Origin: C7867-002 sp964637485
GTDB lineage: Bacteria; Patescibacteriota; Minisyncoccia; Phycocordibacterales; PALSA-1337
Assembly (NCBI GenBank): GCA_964637485.1
Contig: CAZWUU010000011.1
Location: 1-25,309, forward strand
DNA length: 25,309 nt
Reading direction: 5' to 3'
The position numbers and the translations under genes are program-made. Below the pieces are notes generated by a model, which did not search any database, was not told the DNA's origin, and saw only the letters and a program-made list of their open reading frames with translations. Of this stretch, positions 1 to 7,231 are shown one piece after another; position 1 is the first letter of the stretch; each line of letters begins with the position of its first letter.

Positions 1-60
1 GTGTCGGTGTTGAAGGTGTCGGTGTTGAAGGTGTCGGTGTTGAAGGTGTCGGTGTCTCAG
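1..60 (-). repeat. 15-bp in-frame tandem repeat coding for the pentapeptide stalk
   Basis: Three identical 15-base units (1-15, 16-30, 31-45) are followed by a fourth (46-60) that matches for its first 10 bases. Read on the minus strand, each unit codes for five residues of the Ser-Thr-Pro-Thr-Pro type. The unit is a multiple of three, so copy-number change would alter stalk length without breaking the frame. The array continues beyond the window edge, so its full size is unknown. Confidence 0.9.
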
Positions 61-416
61 TTGGTAGCGATGTGCAACCGGCAGTACCTAAACTGACATT
101 AGGTGCACCATTATTAATAAGCGATGTCCACTCTGTCAGTGTCTTAACAGGAACGAATATTCCTACTCCCGTGCTATTTCTATTGTCGACATCTCTGCAT
201 ATGCCAAACGCTGTAATAGTTTTAACTGTATTGTAATCAACAGTATATCCAACACAGGGTAACGACTCATTATAGTTTACAGCTTTTGTATCACAGCATT
301 GGGACTCGGAATTGCATGCAAATAGTGGCGATGGACTAGATAAGGTAACAACACCGGCAAAAACCGCAAAAATCATTTTATACTGATTAAATTTGCGACT
401 GCTTAGCATATTCATT
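1..416 (-). CDS. Secreted Thr/Pro/Ser-stalk surface protein (C-terminus cut by window start)
   Basis: The reading frame is open from an ATG at 416 down to base 1, about 138 residues, and its end lies outside the window. Residues 1-33 look like a signal peptide: a Ser/Arg/Lys-containing start, then the hydrophobic stretch MIFAVFAGVVTL, ending LFA before Cys34. Cleavage next to a Cys (LFA-C) could also make it a lipoprotein. Residues about 54-114 match, with conserved spacing, the N-terminal domain of the protein at 5762-7231 (GY, then FGICR, then P-x-x-T-x-T-E-W). After Cys114 the chain becomes a Thr-Pro-Thr-Pro-Ser pentapeptide repeat that runs off the window. Such Ser/Thr/Pro-rich stalks are typical O-glycosylation targets, and a PMT-family mannosyltransferase is encoded at 2575-3963. 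It lies 54 bases downstream of the membrane glycosyltransferase-like gene at 471-2138, on the same strand, so co-transcription is possible. Its function is not known. Confidence 0.8.
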
Positions 417-470
417 CAATGTAAATGGTAACACTCATACAAGAACGCACACAACAATTATGTGGATAAA

Positions 471-2138
471 TCATTTCGTCATTTTAGTCCCCAACAATTG
501 TACGATACCATCATCGTAAACAATTGGGTATCGAGTCAGCATTATTTCCTCATTAACCGTATATTTCTTTTTAACATAATCATCAATAACGATGTAATCG
601 ATATTATATTTTTTCACATATCGGTCACTCATATCTAGACCAGTATAAATAACAGACGAGTGTAGAGATCTGTCATCATAGTCTAATCCGTATGATTTTA
701 ACCAACCCTCATATCCCATAACAACCTGTCTGCCCGCAAGAGAAAAAACAGGATTATTATGCCTAGTAGAAGTCAGAAAAACTGAATTCTTGTCAGTATT
801 AGATAGAATAAAATTAGATAAATTGATATCCGATTGACTGTATAATAACGAGCTAGATTGCGCTTCTCGTACAAATGATAATATTCCAGTAAACGAACAA
901 GCTAATATAAACGTGAAAACAATATAAAGTCCTAATGATTTATATCTGCTGTAGATCGTGTCCAGCATGAATCCAAGCATTATCGTGCATATAACAACAA
1001 ACCAAACGACTAGTTTGAAGTTATCCCACATGTTTGGTTGAAATACCACAATATTAGTAATTACGAATACTGAAAAAAATGCATTGAAAAATGTTTTAAA
1101 CTTTGCTGGCGCAAAAATGTACGCGATGGCATACAGCACTATATATCCTGATAGATTTTTCAACCAGAAAATTATTGGTCCGTACGAGTCTCCGGTCCAA
1201 TTAAAATTTATATAAACAAGCTGATTAGCGTTATGTGGATATATCAGAAGAAGCTGAGGCAAAACCATAGAAGCAATGGGGAGAATGAAGAAGAGGACCC
1301 AACGTTTTATAATACCTACCAATTTATCGTATTCGTATCCCCTGAAAACATGTAGTAACTCACCTGATAACAAGAATAGGCAGCTCAAAATGAACAAAAG
1401 TAGAGTATGGCTATGCACAAGTGGTAGCAATCCCATTACAAGAGTTGTCATGAAGAGATTCTTATCTGATCGATCATTCCAATATACCCAGAGAAAATAC
1501 AGAGCGATAAGACCAATAATAAGCCCGAGCGCAAATGCCCTTTGTGGAAGGAAAAACTGATAAAATACATTTGAGAAATGAATATTGAGTTCCTGAGGTA
1601 AATAACCATAATCCCTCGGCAATTTGGACATCGTATGCCAAATACCATTCGGATTACTTATGCTGTCATTAATCAGGTAATATATGCCAAATAGATTTCC
1701 ATTAAAAATTAATATCCACGGAAGAACGACCGCGAAGGTTCCGTCTCTCAGAATCTTCCTTGCAACGATATAGAAAACTATCATAAACAGTAGTACAAAC
1801 AGAAATGATGGGTACAACAATGCGATGCGGTGCGAAAAACCAAATCTTATCAATAACCCACTAATATAATCGGCAACAAAATGGTAACTGAGTTCTGTAC
1901 CAGCATAAATCGGAGAGCTGGACATCGTTGCAATAAATCCTCGCTCAGCAAAGCTAGAGGATAGGGCTAAATGAAGAGCAATATCACCCCATGTAGTACT
2001 AGCAGAATAATATTCGTTGTTTTTTGATTCCAAATAATGCGATGAAAATACACCAAATGATAGTATCGCAAACACGATTATCAATCCAATAAATATGATA
2101 TCGCTGCGTGTAAGATTGGTTCTGATCCAGTCACCCAT
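471..2138 (-). CDS. Polytopic membrane protein, putative GT-C-type glycosyltransferase
   Basis: This 555-residue protein has about ten or more hydrophobic helices and a short soluble C-terminal tail. An acidic/His segment after the first helix (GDIALH, Asp52 and His56) is followed by LSYHFVADY (His86, Asp90). That placement, in the first outside loop, is where GT-C glycosyltransferases carry their catalytic acidic residue. The C-terminal part contains TSTRHNNPV and VVMGYEGWLKSYG, a region I recall from large uncharacterised membrane proteins near surface polysaccharide genes. No family can be named with certainty. The gene starts divergently from gtrA/PMT with only 29 bases between them, and its ATG sits 6 bases after a TAAAAT box (2145-2150), so a leaderless mRNA is likely. 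Its likely role is transfer of a sugar from a polyprenyl carrier outside the membrane. This is inference from topology and neighbours. Confidence 0.72.
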   Translation of the reverse strand: MGDWIRTNLTRSDIIFIGLIIVFAILSFGVFSSHYLESKNNEYYSASTTWGDIALHLALSSSFAERGFIATMSSSPIYAGTELSYHFVADYISGLLIRFGFSHRIALLYPSFLFVLLFMIVFYIVARKILRDGTFAVVLPWILIFNGNLFGIYYLINDSISNPNGIWHTMSKLPRDYGYLPQELNIHFSNVFYQFFLPQRAFALGLIIGLIALYFLWVYWNDRSDKNLFMTTLVMGLLPLVHSHTLLLFILSCLFLLSGELLHVFRGYEYDKLVGIIKRWVLFFILPIASMVLPQLLLIYPHNANQLVYINFNWTGDSYGPIIFWLKNLSGYIVLYAIAYIFAPAKFKTFFNAFFSVFVITNIVVFQPNMWDNFKLVVWFVVICTIMLGFMLDTIYSRYKSLGLYIVFTFILACSFTGILSFVREAQSSSLLYSQSDINLSNFILSNTDKNSVFLTSTRHNNPVFSLAGRQVVMGYEGWLKSYGLDYDDRSLHSSVIYTGLDMSDRYVKKYNIDYIVIDDYVKKKYTVNEEIMLTRYPIVYDDGIVQLLGTKMTK

Positions 2139-2144
2139 GGTAAT

Positions 2145-2153
2145 ATTTTAGCA
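2145..2153 (-). promoter_or_regulatory. Extended -10 box of the GT-C-like gene
   Basis: TGCTAAAAT reads on the minus strand, with the TAAAAT hexamer at 2145-2150. Six bases separate it from the ATG at 2138, which puts the expected transcription start at or next to the start codon. I see no good -35 box. Confidence 0.6.
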
Positions 2154-2155
2154 TT

Positions 2156-2161
2156 AATACT
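2156..2161 (+). promoter_or_regulatory. -10 box of the gtrA-PMT operon
   Basis: AATACT lies exactly 6 bases before the ATG at 2168, the same spacing as at other genes in this window. It sits three bases from the opposing -10 element at 2145-2153, so the two transcription units would share one very short divergent promoter. The match to consensus is modest. Confidence 0.45.
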
Positions 2162-2167
2162 TATATC

Positions 2168-2575
2168 ATGAACTTTTCAAGAAACTGCGGTATCAGTCAA
2201 TTTCTCACATACAGCTATGTTGGCATAATAAAAACATCTGCTGATATATTCTCCTATATTATGTTAAGCAGGTTAGTATTTATTAATCAGGATTTATATG
2301 TGTCAAAACTAATATCATTATTAATAGGCACATCAGTAGGATATGTTCTAAATAGAAAATACACATTTTCTATTTCTAGCAAAGTAACGTTAATTGAAAT
2401 TCTTAGGTATATTTTTGTATTTATCATATCGATGTTCTGTAACCTGGTATCATTCTGGATGTTGGTCCAGACAGGACTTCACGATGTTATTTCTGCAGTA
2501 TTAACAACAATGGTTTCATTTTTTATCGGCTTTACTCTTACCAAAAGATGGGTTTTTCGAAATAATATATACTGA
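2168..2575 (+). CDS. GtrA-like four-helix membrane protein
   Basis: This 135-residue protein has the GtrA layout: four transmembrane helices, a helix 2 region ending in GYVLNRKYTF (the family's typical LNR-x-[WY]-TF signature, residues about 58-67), and the closing FTLTKRWVF motif near residues 122-130. GtrA proteins are thought to help move polyprenyl-phosphate-linked sugars across the membrane or to assist the enzymes that use them. The stop TGA shares a base with the ATG of the PMT gene, so the two are translationally coupled. Together with the DPM1/ALG5-like synthase at 3950-4678, this gives a plausible chain: make a polyprenyl-P-sugar inside, flip it, and use it outside. The flippase role is inferred from the family. 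Confidence 0.85.
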   Translation: MNFSRNCGISQFLTYSYVGIIKTSADIFSYIMLSRLVFINQDLYVSKLISLLIGTSVGYVLNRKYTFSISSKVTLIEILRYIFVFIISMFCNLVSFWMLVQTGLHDVISAVLTTMVSFFIGFTLTKRWVFRNNIY

Positions 2576-3963
2576 TGTATCTTATCGTCATATTTATCAC
2601 TGCCTTTTCTGTTCGAGTCTGGAATTATGCGAATCAGGCATTTGTAGTATTTGACGAAGTTCATATCGGTAAATTCCTAGATTCCTATTTCTACGACACC
2701 TATTTCTTTGATGTTCATCCCCCGTTTGCTCGTTTAGTAATCTATTGGTGGAGTAATTTCATTAATTTGAATGGTATCAGGGAAAACTGGTTGCTTATTG
2801 GAAATACTCTATCCGAACCTACTATACTACTACGAATGGTACCTATAATATCATCAGCCTTATTACCTGTAGTAGTTTTCCTTATCTGCAGGTACCTCAA
2901 GATATCGACAGCGATATCTATTTTAGTATCTTTATTTGTCGTTTTTGAGAACTCGTTAATCACTCAGTCACGAAGCCTTATACACGACAACATTTTAATT
3001 TTATGCGGCTTTATGTCTTTACTATTTTATCTAAGACATAAGGCTTTTAGTAAGAACTTTTTCTCGATAAATCTATTAGCTTCAATACTATTTCTTGGTT
3101 TCACAATTTCAACTAAATGGTCTGGCCTATCATTCTTGGCATTAATCATTCTATTTGAACTGATGTGTCATTATCGCGACTTTAAACAATCATTTGTTAA
3201 CCTTAAGCAGCTATTTATACAAATACTATCCTATTCCTTAATTTCACTGACTGGCGTCTTCATTATCTATTACGCATTTATGTGCATACATTTATCATAC
3301 ATGCATAGATCCGGAATAGGAGACGGTTATATGTCACAGTCATTCCAATCGACGCTGTTAGGAAATAGATATCATACTGATTTATCCGAACGAATTAATA
3401 GCTGGCAAAAATTTGTTGAACTAAACGTTGTAATGTTTCAATCTCATGCAAGCCTAAAGGTATATCATGCTTCAGCAAGTTTGTGGTACACGTGGCCGTT
3501 AATGCTAAAACCGATAGGATATGTAACAAAATTAGGTGACACTACAGGAAAGATTATGTACATCAAATATTTTGGAAATCCATTACTTTATTGGTTTGGA
3601 ACTGCGGCCATAGTAATCATGATTATCCGACTAATATATGTAATGATCAAAAGGAAATTCTCAACATTATTAGACGATCGAGCATTGTTATTCATTATTC
3701 TCGGTTATTTCCTATCATACCTACCCTTCATGGCAATATCTCGCACAATGTTTCTATATCACTATGGCATCGCTCTCATCTTCAGTATTATGGCCATCGG
3801 TTATCTGATAGATCGATACGGCGGAGTAAATAAGGTGAAGATTGCAGTATTTTCTCTATTCTTTGTATTTCTGTCATTCCTATATTTTTCTCCATTCACA
3901 TATGGACTTGAAATGACAAAAGCAGAATTCGAAAACAGAATTTGGATATCTACCTGGAGGTAA
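2575..3963 (+). CDS. PMT-family (GT39) protein O-mannosyltransferase
   Basis: This 462-residue polytopic membrane protein carries the hallmark motifs of the PMT family: FDEVH (residues 26-30) and, in the same first outside loop, FFDVHPP (44-50). Later segments such as RSLIHDN (about 132-138) and a C-terminal four-helix block with WYTWPLM and GNPLLYWFGT also fit PMT. The family transfers mannose from a polyprenyl/dolichyl phosphate carrier to Ser or Thr of proteins as they are exported. It starts at the ATG overlapping the gtrA stop by one base, and its end overlaps the convergent GT2 gene by 14 bases. Likely substrates are the neighbouring secreted proteins, above all the Thr/Pro/Ser stalk at 1-416. 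The sugar and targets are inferred. At 462 aa it is short relative to eukaryotic PMTs because it lacks the large MIR-containing loop. Confidence 0.88.
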   Translation: MYLIVIFITAFSVRVWNYANQAFVVFDEVHIGKFLDSYFYDTYFFDVHPPFARLVIYWWSNFINLNGIRENWLLIGNTLSEPTILLRMVPIISSALLPVVVFLICRYLKISTAISILVSLFVVFENSLITQSRSLIHDNILILCGFMSLLFYLRHKAFSKNFFSINLLASILFLGFTISTKWSGLSFLALIILFELMCHYRDFKQSFVNLKQLFIQILSYSLISLTGVFIIYYAFMCIHLSYMHRSGIGDGYMSQSFQSTLLGNRYHTDLSERINSWQKFVELNVVMFQSHASLKVYHASASLWYTWPLMLKPIGYVTKLGDTTGKIMYIKYFGNPLLYWFGTAAIVIMIIRLIYVMIKRKFSTLLDDRALLFIILGYFLSYLPFMAISRTMFLYHYGIALIFSIMAIGYLIDRYGGVNKVKIAVFSLFFVFLSFLYFSPFTYGLEMTKAEFENRIWISTWR

Positions 3964-4678
3964 AAAGATACCTCCTGACGATACGACAATAGGATATTAA
4001 TTCGCCGAGGAATATTTTTCTAATATTCCTCTTGCCTTCCCTGTTCTTAATTCTTGGAACATTGATCGTATGAATATCGCATCCCAGAGACATGGCCTTA
4101 ATGATCACCTCCAAATCTGTCATACCATCGGTCGCTACAACATCTTCGTACAATTGCTTGGCAACATCGCTTCTGAAGAACTTAAAACCGCACTGGGTAT
4201 CATGCACATTTTTAAGATGCCTAGGAAATAGGACTTTGTTTAAAAAATGAAATCCATGGCCTATTAACGTCACCACGATTGATTCATCATGAAAAAAGCG
4301 ATTTCCTACACGCTGTGCTATCACGACATGAGAGTCTGATAATTTCGATAAAGCGAGATCAATATTTGATGGATGCACCGACATGTCTGCATCAATAAAA
4401 CCTACATAATTACCCTTGCTTATCGCAATCGCTTTTGCGATCGACAACCCCTTTCCTGCCCTTTTCTGATTTTTCATATGAACGACTGAAGTGTTCGGTC
4501 TTGCTTTTCTATATACCTTCAACGACTCGGCCATGTGATCCATGCCATCATCAGCAATTATGATCTCACAAGCGACGTGCTCTGGAATATGTTTCTCCAC
4601 TTCCCTAATAGTCTCATGGATAATGTCGGCCTCATTGTATGTCGGAATTATTATGCTTAGTGATGTCGCTCTATTCAT
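3950..4678 (-). CDS. GT2 glycosyltransferase, polyprenyl-phosphate mannose/glucose synthase-like (DPM1/ALG5 type)
   Basis: This is a GT-A fold family 2 enzyme of 242 residues. It has SIIIPTYNE (8-16), ADDG with Asp43-Asp44, KRAGKG (72-77) and the metal-binding DADMS (Asp96-x-Asp98). The segment DTQCGFKFF followed by TDGMTDLEV is typical of the dolichyl-phosphate glucose/mannose synthase branch. It lacks a C-terminal membrane domain. Such enzymes charge a polyprenyl phosphate with one sugar on the cytosolic side, and this product is the donor used by PMT enzymes. I chose ATG 4678 because TATAAT (4685-4690) lies 6 bases upstream. The upstream in-frame ATGs at 4696 and 4684 would put the -10 box inside the coding sequence. 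Convergent with, and overlapping the end of, the PMT gene. Whether it uses GDP-mannose or UDP-glucose cannot be read from the sequence. Confidence 0.85.
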   Translation of the reverse strand: MNRATSLSIIIPTYNEADIIHETIREVEKHIPEHVACEIIIADDGMDHMAESLKVYRKARPNTSVVHMKNQKRAGKGLSIAKAIAISKGNYVGFIDADMSVHPSNIDLALSKLSDSHVVIAQRVGNRFFHDESIVVTLIGHGFHFLNKVLFPRHLKNVHDTQCGFKFFRSDVAKQLYEDVVATDGMTDLEVIIKAMSLGCDIHTINVPRIKNREGKRNIRKIFLGELISYCRIVRRYLFTSR

Positions 4679-4684
4679 CGACAT

Positions 4685-4690
4685 ATTATA
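4685..4690 (-). promoter_or_regulatory. -10 box TATAAT of the GT2 gene
   Basis: A consensus TATAAT on the minus strand ends 6 bases before the ATG at 4678 and implies a leaderless transcript. No convincing -35 is visible. It decides the start codon against the longer frame. Confidence 0.6.
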
Positions 4691-4800
4691 TGTCACAAAT
4701 TAGCAATATTATTCATTCTCAGAGCATTGACATTCATAGCTTTTGTTGTATTCTATGCTTAACTGCTCATTAACAGAGCTTTACTAAACCCCAAAAAATT

Positions 4801-4804
4801 GGAG
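4801..4804 (+). promoter_or_regulatory. Shine-Dalgarno GGAG deciding the start at 4811
   Basis: GGAG lies 6 bases before ATG 4811. A longer frame from a TTG at 4799 would place this site inside the gene, so 4811 is preferred. Few genes in this window carry such a site. Confidence 0.65.
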
Positions 4805-4810
4805 TATGTC

Positions 4811-5713
4811 ATGAACGTTCGTATCTTTATTACGATTGTTTCTTTACTATGCATCGGAACAAATCATTTGCTAGGTCAGAATGACCCACTGCTTAAGCTG
4901 GCAAACATATCCGGCAGATCACATGTCGGAAACGGATCGTTCATAATCGGCGGATTTGCCATCAATGAAGGCACGCGGAATATTCTTATCAGAGCTGTTG
5001 GTCCGAATCTCAACTTCTTTGCTTGGAATGACAGGTGTAAGGCCCCGGTTCTCTCTGTTTACAAAGGACAGGAACTGATTGCCACGAACAGTGGTTGGCA
5101 ACCGTCTCCACTTCTTAGTCTGACAATGTCTCGCTCTGGAGCATTCCCGCTTCCTTCTGGTAGTGCAGACTCTGTCATAGCAATCAACTTGGGTCCAGGT
5201 ATTTACACGGCACAGGTTCTCTCGTCTAATGAGGATGCTGGAATGGCCTTGCTTGAAATATACGACACTGACTGGACTACACCGAACGGACTTTGCAACA
5301 TCTCATTCCTGGGACAATGTGGAGTCAATTCTGATGAGTTGATCGTGGGATACTCCTTTGGCGGATCTCCCGGATTTGCCAATTTCCTCGTTAGGGCGAT
5401 CGGACCTGGCCTTTCGCAGTTTGGTCTAAGAGGATTTATGCAAGATCCGTACCTCACCATTCACAATGGTAGTGATATCTTTCCCCAAGTACTCGCTCGA
5501 AATGATGACTGGCAACCGACATTTGCCAACGGATACTACAGGTTGCGAGGGGCATTTCCTCTCCCTGACGGATCAAGTGATGCATCGGTTCATATGTCCA
5601 ACAGAGTATCATTCGGACCGTCGAATGTGACCGCTAGTCTGCATGCTATTGTCACTAGCTCTCCAAAAAACAGAACTGGAGGTATTGTACTAGTAGAAAT
5701 ATACCTCTATTAA
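4811..5713 (+). CDS. Secreted protein with two related beta-rich modules
   Basis: This 300-residue protein has a signal peptide (MNVRIFITIVSLLCIG, cleaved near LLGQ, about residue 23). Two related modules follow. Module 1 (about 26-155) contains IRAVGPNLNFF, GAFPLPSGSADS and ALLEIYD. Module 2 (about 163-300) contains VRAIGPGLSQFG, DPYLTIHNG, NDDWQP, GAFPLPDGSSDA and VLVEIYLY. The matching order shows an internal duplication. Similar modules (G-F-x-I, then I-R-A-x-G-P, then D-P-x-L, then A-x-N-D-x-W) are, as I recall, common in multi-repeat exported proteins of Verrucomicrobia and relatives. No catalytic motif is visible. It is preceded by a 114-base gap, has a true Shine-Dalgarno unlike most neighbours, and is closed by the hairpin at 5736-5763. 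A structural or adhesive surface role is a guess. Possible transfer from another phylum is an inference. Confidence 0.8.
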   Translation: MNVRIFITIVSLLCIGTNHLLGQNDPLLKLANISGRSHVGNGSFIIGGFAINEGTRNILIRAVGPNLNFFAWNDRCKAPVLSVYKGQELIATNSGWQPSPLLSLTMSRSGAFPLPSGSADSVIAINLGPGIYTAQVLSSNEDAGMALLEIYDTDWTTPNGLCNISFLGQCGVNSDELIVGYSFGGSPGFANFLVRAIGPGLSQFGLRGFMQDPYLTIHNGSDIFPQVLARNDDWQPTFANGYYRLRGAFPLPDGSSDASVHMSNRVSFGPSNVTASLHAIVTSSPKNRTGGIVLVEIYLY

Positions 5714-5735
5714 GGAAGAACAGTCGGATAGCTCA

Positions 5736-5763
5736 AAACCAATCACACAGTGGTTGGTTTTTT
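5736..5763 (+). terminator. Intrinsic terminator, probably bidirectional
   Basis: An 11-bp stem (5736-5746 with 5750-5760, one G-U pair) and a 3-base loop are followed by a run of six T (5758-5763). It closes the gene at 4811-5713. Its T-run overlaps the stop codon of the convergent gene at 5762-7231, and on the minus strand the hairpin is followed by TTTT, so it can serve both. Confidence 0.8.
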
Positions 5764-7231
5764 AAATTTCAAATCCCGGATTACACACTAGGTTATCAGA
5801 CCATGACCCATTATTACAGGTCGCCGAAAAACTTCCGTGACAGTTAGGCCAAGTGCTACAACCAGTCAATGGTAAATTAACAGTCTGACCATGATCTACA
5901 ACGATGGTTGATCCAGAACCATAGATACAGCCACCTCCGATAATCGGGGTATAAATAGTACATTGTGCGGGCTGGGGATAAATACAACCAGAATTGTAAT
6001 TGCAATCATCACAGTAATTCGAAGCTGTAGGATCAGTACAACCGATCTTGCAATAAGGCGCCTCAGCACTACAATCTCCGCTACAATCAAGCGTTCCGTA
6101 ATTTGTGCCACAAATGTTCCCCGCCTCGCATGCTTGACCGTAATTTGCCGGATTAGACGGCACAGAAGCAGAACAATTGCCGCTACAATCTACAGTTCCA
6201 GAATTAGTCTGACCACAAGCATTAGCTGCACTTTGACATGCCATGCCGTAATTGGCTGGATTTGTTGGCGTTGTTGCAGAACACGATCCATTACACTGGA
6301 TGGCACCGGGATTAGTCTGTCCGCATGCATTCGCTGTACTCTGACATGCCGTGCCGTAATTGGCCGGATTCGATGGAGTCGTAGCCGAACATGACCCATT
6401 ACAGTCTATAGTTCCGGATGCTGTTTGGCCACAAGCATTCGCCGAGCTCTGACAGGCGGTACCATATAAAGCAGGATTTGCTGGTGTCACAGCTGAACAA
6501 CTTCCATCACACTGAATAACTCCTGAGCCTTTTTGGCCGCAGGCATTCGGTTCACTTTCGCAGGGTTGACCTTGATTTGGAACACAACCCGGTCCACAAT
6601 TCGATTCTGCGGGAGTAACGGCGGAGCATAATCCGTTACACTGAATCGTTCCAGTGTTAGTTTGATTGCATGAATTAGGCGGACTGAAACATACATTCCC
6701 GTAATTGGCCGGATTCGATGGAGTCGTAGCTAAACACGATCCATTGCATTGGATTGTGCCTGAATTAGTCTGGCCACATGCATTTGCAGAGCTAAAACAG
6801 GAGGTACCGTAATTGGCCGGATTCGATGGAGTCGTAGCTGAACACGATCCATTGCATTGGATTGTGCCTGAAGATGTTTGGCCACAGGCATTAGCGCCGC
6901 TAGTACAGGCTTGACCGAAATTTGGTACGCAACCACTGCAACCCGATAGAATTATGTTTGGTATCTGTCCATTATCATATGCGGTAATGAATGATTGCCA
7001 TTCTGTAACAGTATTTGTAGGTATAAAAATACTGAATGTGTTGTTATTTGTTATATTTCTGCATATTCCGAACTGATTTACCTGTCTGGTAGAAAATGGA
7101 CTCATGTCATATCCAATCGTTCTACCAGTTTGCTGATCCACCAGATCAGCTGCCCACGCATATATAGGTACGAGAACCACAAGAGTTAGCACGAGAATGG
7201 ATATTTGTTTATAAAACATTTTTGTATTCAT
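5762..7231 (-). CDS. Secreted Cys-rich repeat surface protein
   Basis: This 489-residue protein has a signal peptide (about 1-27, ending IYAWA). Residues about 30-100 form a domain shared with the protein at 1-416: GY at 40-41, FGICR at 54-58 and PTNTVTEW at 71-78. Residues about 106-391 hold eight units of about 35 residues built on C-x(7)-CGQT-x(2)-G-T-[IV]-x-C-x-G-x-C-S-A, ending NPANYG. Each unit has four or more Cys, so many disulphides are expected outside the cell. Unit 3 is followed by a Pro/Gly/Cys insertion (about 208-220). Then comes a GCTDPTASNY module ending GCIY (398-418), like short Cys/Asp motifs of exported bacterial proteins. A C-terminal Cys domain (about 423-486, with SATCNNGSWSDN) somewhat resembles Sushi/CCP modules. 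Its ATG overlaps the stop of the upstream gene in an ATGA. The function is unknown; adhesion or cell-cell contact is a guess. Confidence 0.85.
   Translation of the reverse strand: MNTKMFYKQISILVLTLVVLVPIYAWAADLVDQQTGRTIGYDMSPFSTRQVNQFGICRNITNNNTFSIFIPTNTVTEWQSFITAYDNGQIPNIILSGCSGCVPNFGQACTSGANACGQTSSGTIQCNGSCSATTPSNPANYGTSCFSSANACGQTNSGTIQCNGSCLATTPSNPANYGNVCFSPPNSCNQTNTGTIQCNGLCSAVTPAESNCGPGCVPNQGQPCESEPNACGQKGSGVIQCDGSCSAVTPANPALYGTACQSSANACGQTASGTIDCNGSCSATTPSNPANYGTACQSTANACGQTNPGAIQCNGSCSATTPTNPANYGMACQSAANACGQTNSGTVDCSGNCSASVPSNPANYGQACEAGNICGTNYGTLDCSGDCSAEAPYCKIGCTDPTASNYCDDCNYNSGCIYPQPAQCTIYTPIIGGGCIYGSGSTIVVDHGQTVNLPLTGCSTWPNCHGSFSATCNNGSWSDNLVCNPGFEI
6059..6916 (-). repeat. About 105-bp coding tandem repeats (eight units)
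   Basis: Eight in-frame units of about 105 bases code for the 35-residue Cys-rich repeats. Some units are almost identical in DNA: 6703-6757 and 6809-6871 share long exact stretches, and 6352-6405 is close to both. This suggests recent duplication or gene conversion within the array. Others are clearly diverged at the DNA level while keeping the Cys pattern. Confidence 0.85.

Noticed and set aside
1..60. Short direct repeats as a possible CRISPR array
   Set aside because: The units are contiguous 15-mers without spacers and lie in frame inside a secreted protein.
1276..1560. Open frame on the plus strand within the GT-C-like gene
   Set aside because: It lies opposite a clear membrane-protein frame and has no promoter, ribosome site or recognisable domain.
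5963..6394. Long open frame on the plus strand opposite the Cys-rich repeats
   Set aside because: It is a shadow of the tandem repeats; its composition is unnatural for a protein and it has no start signals.
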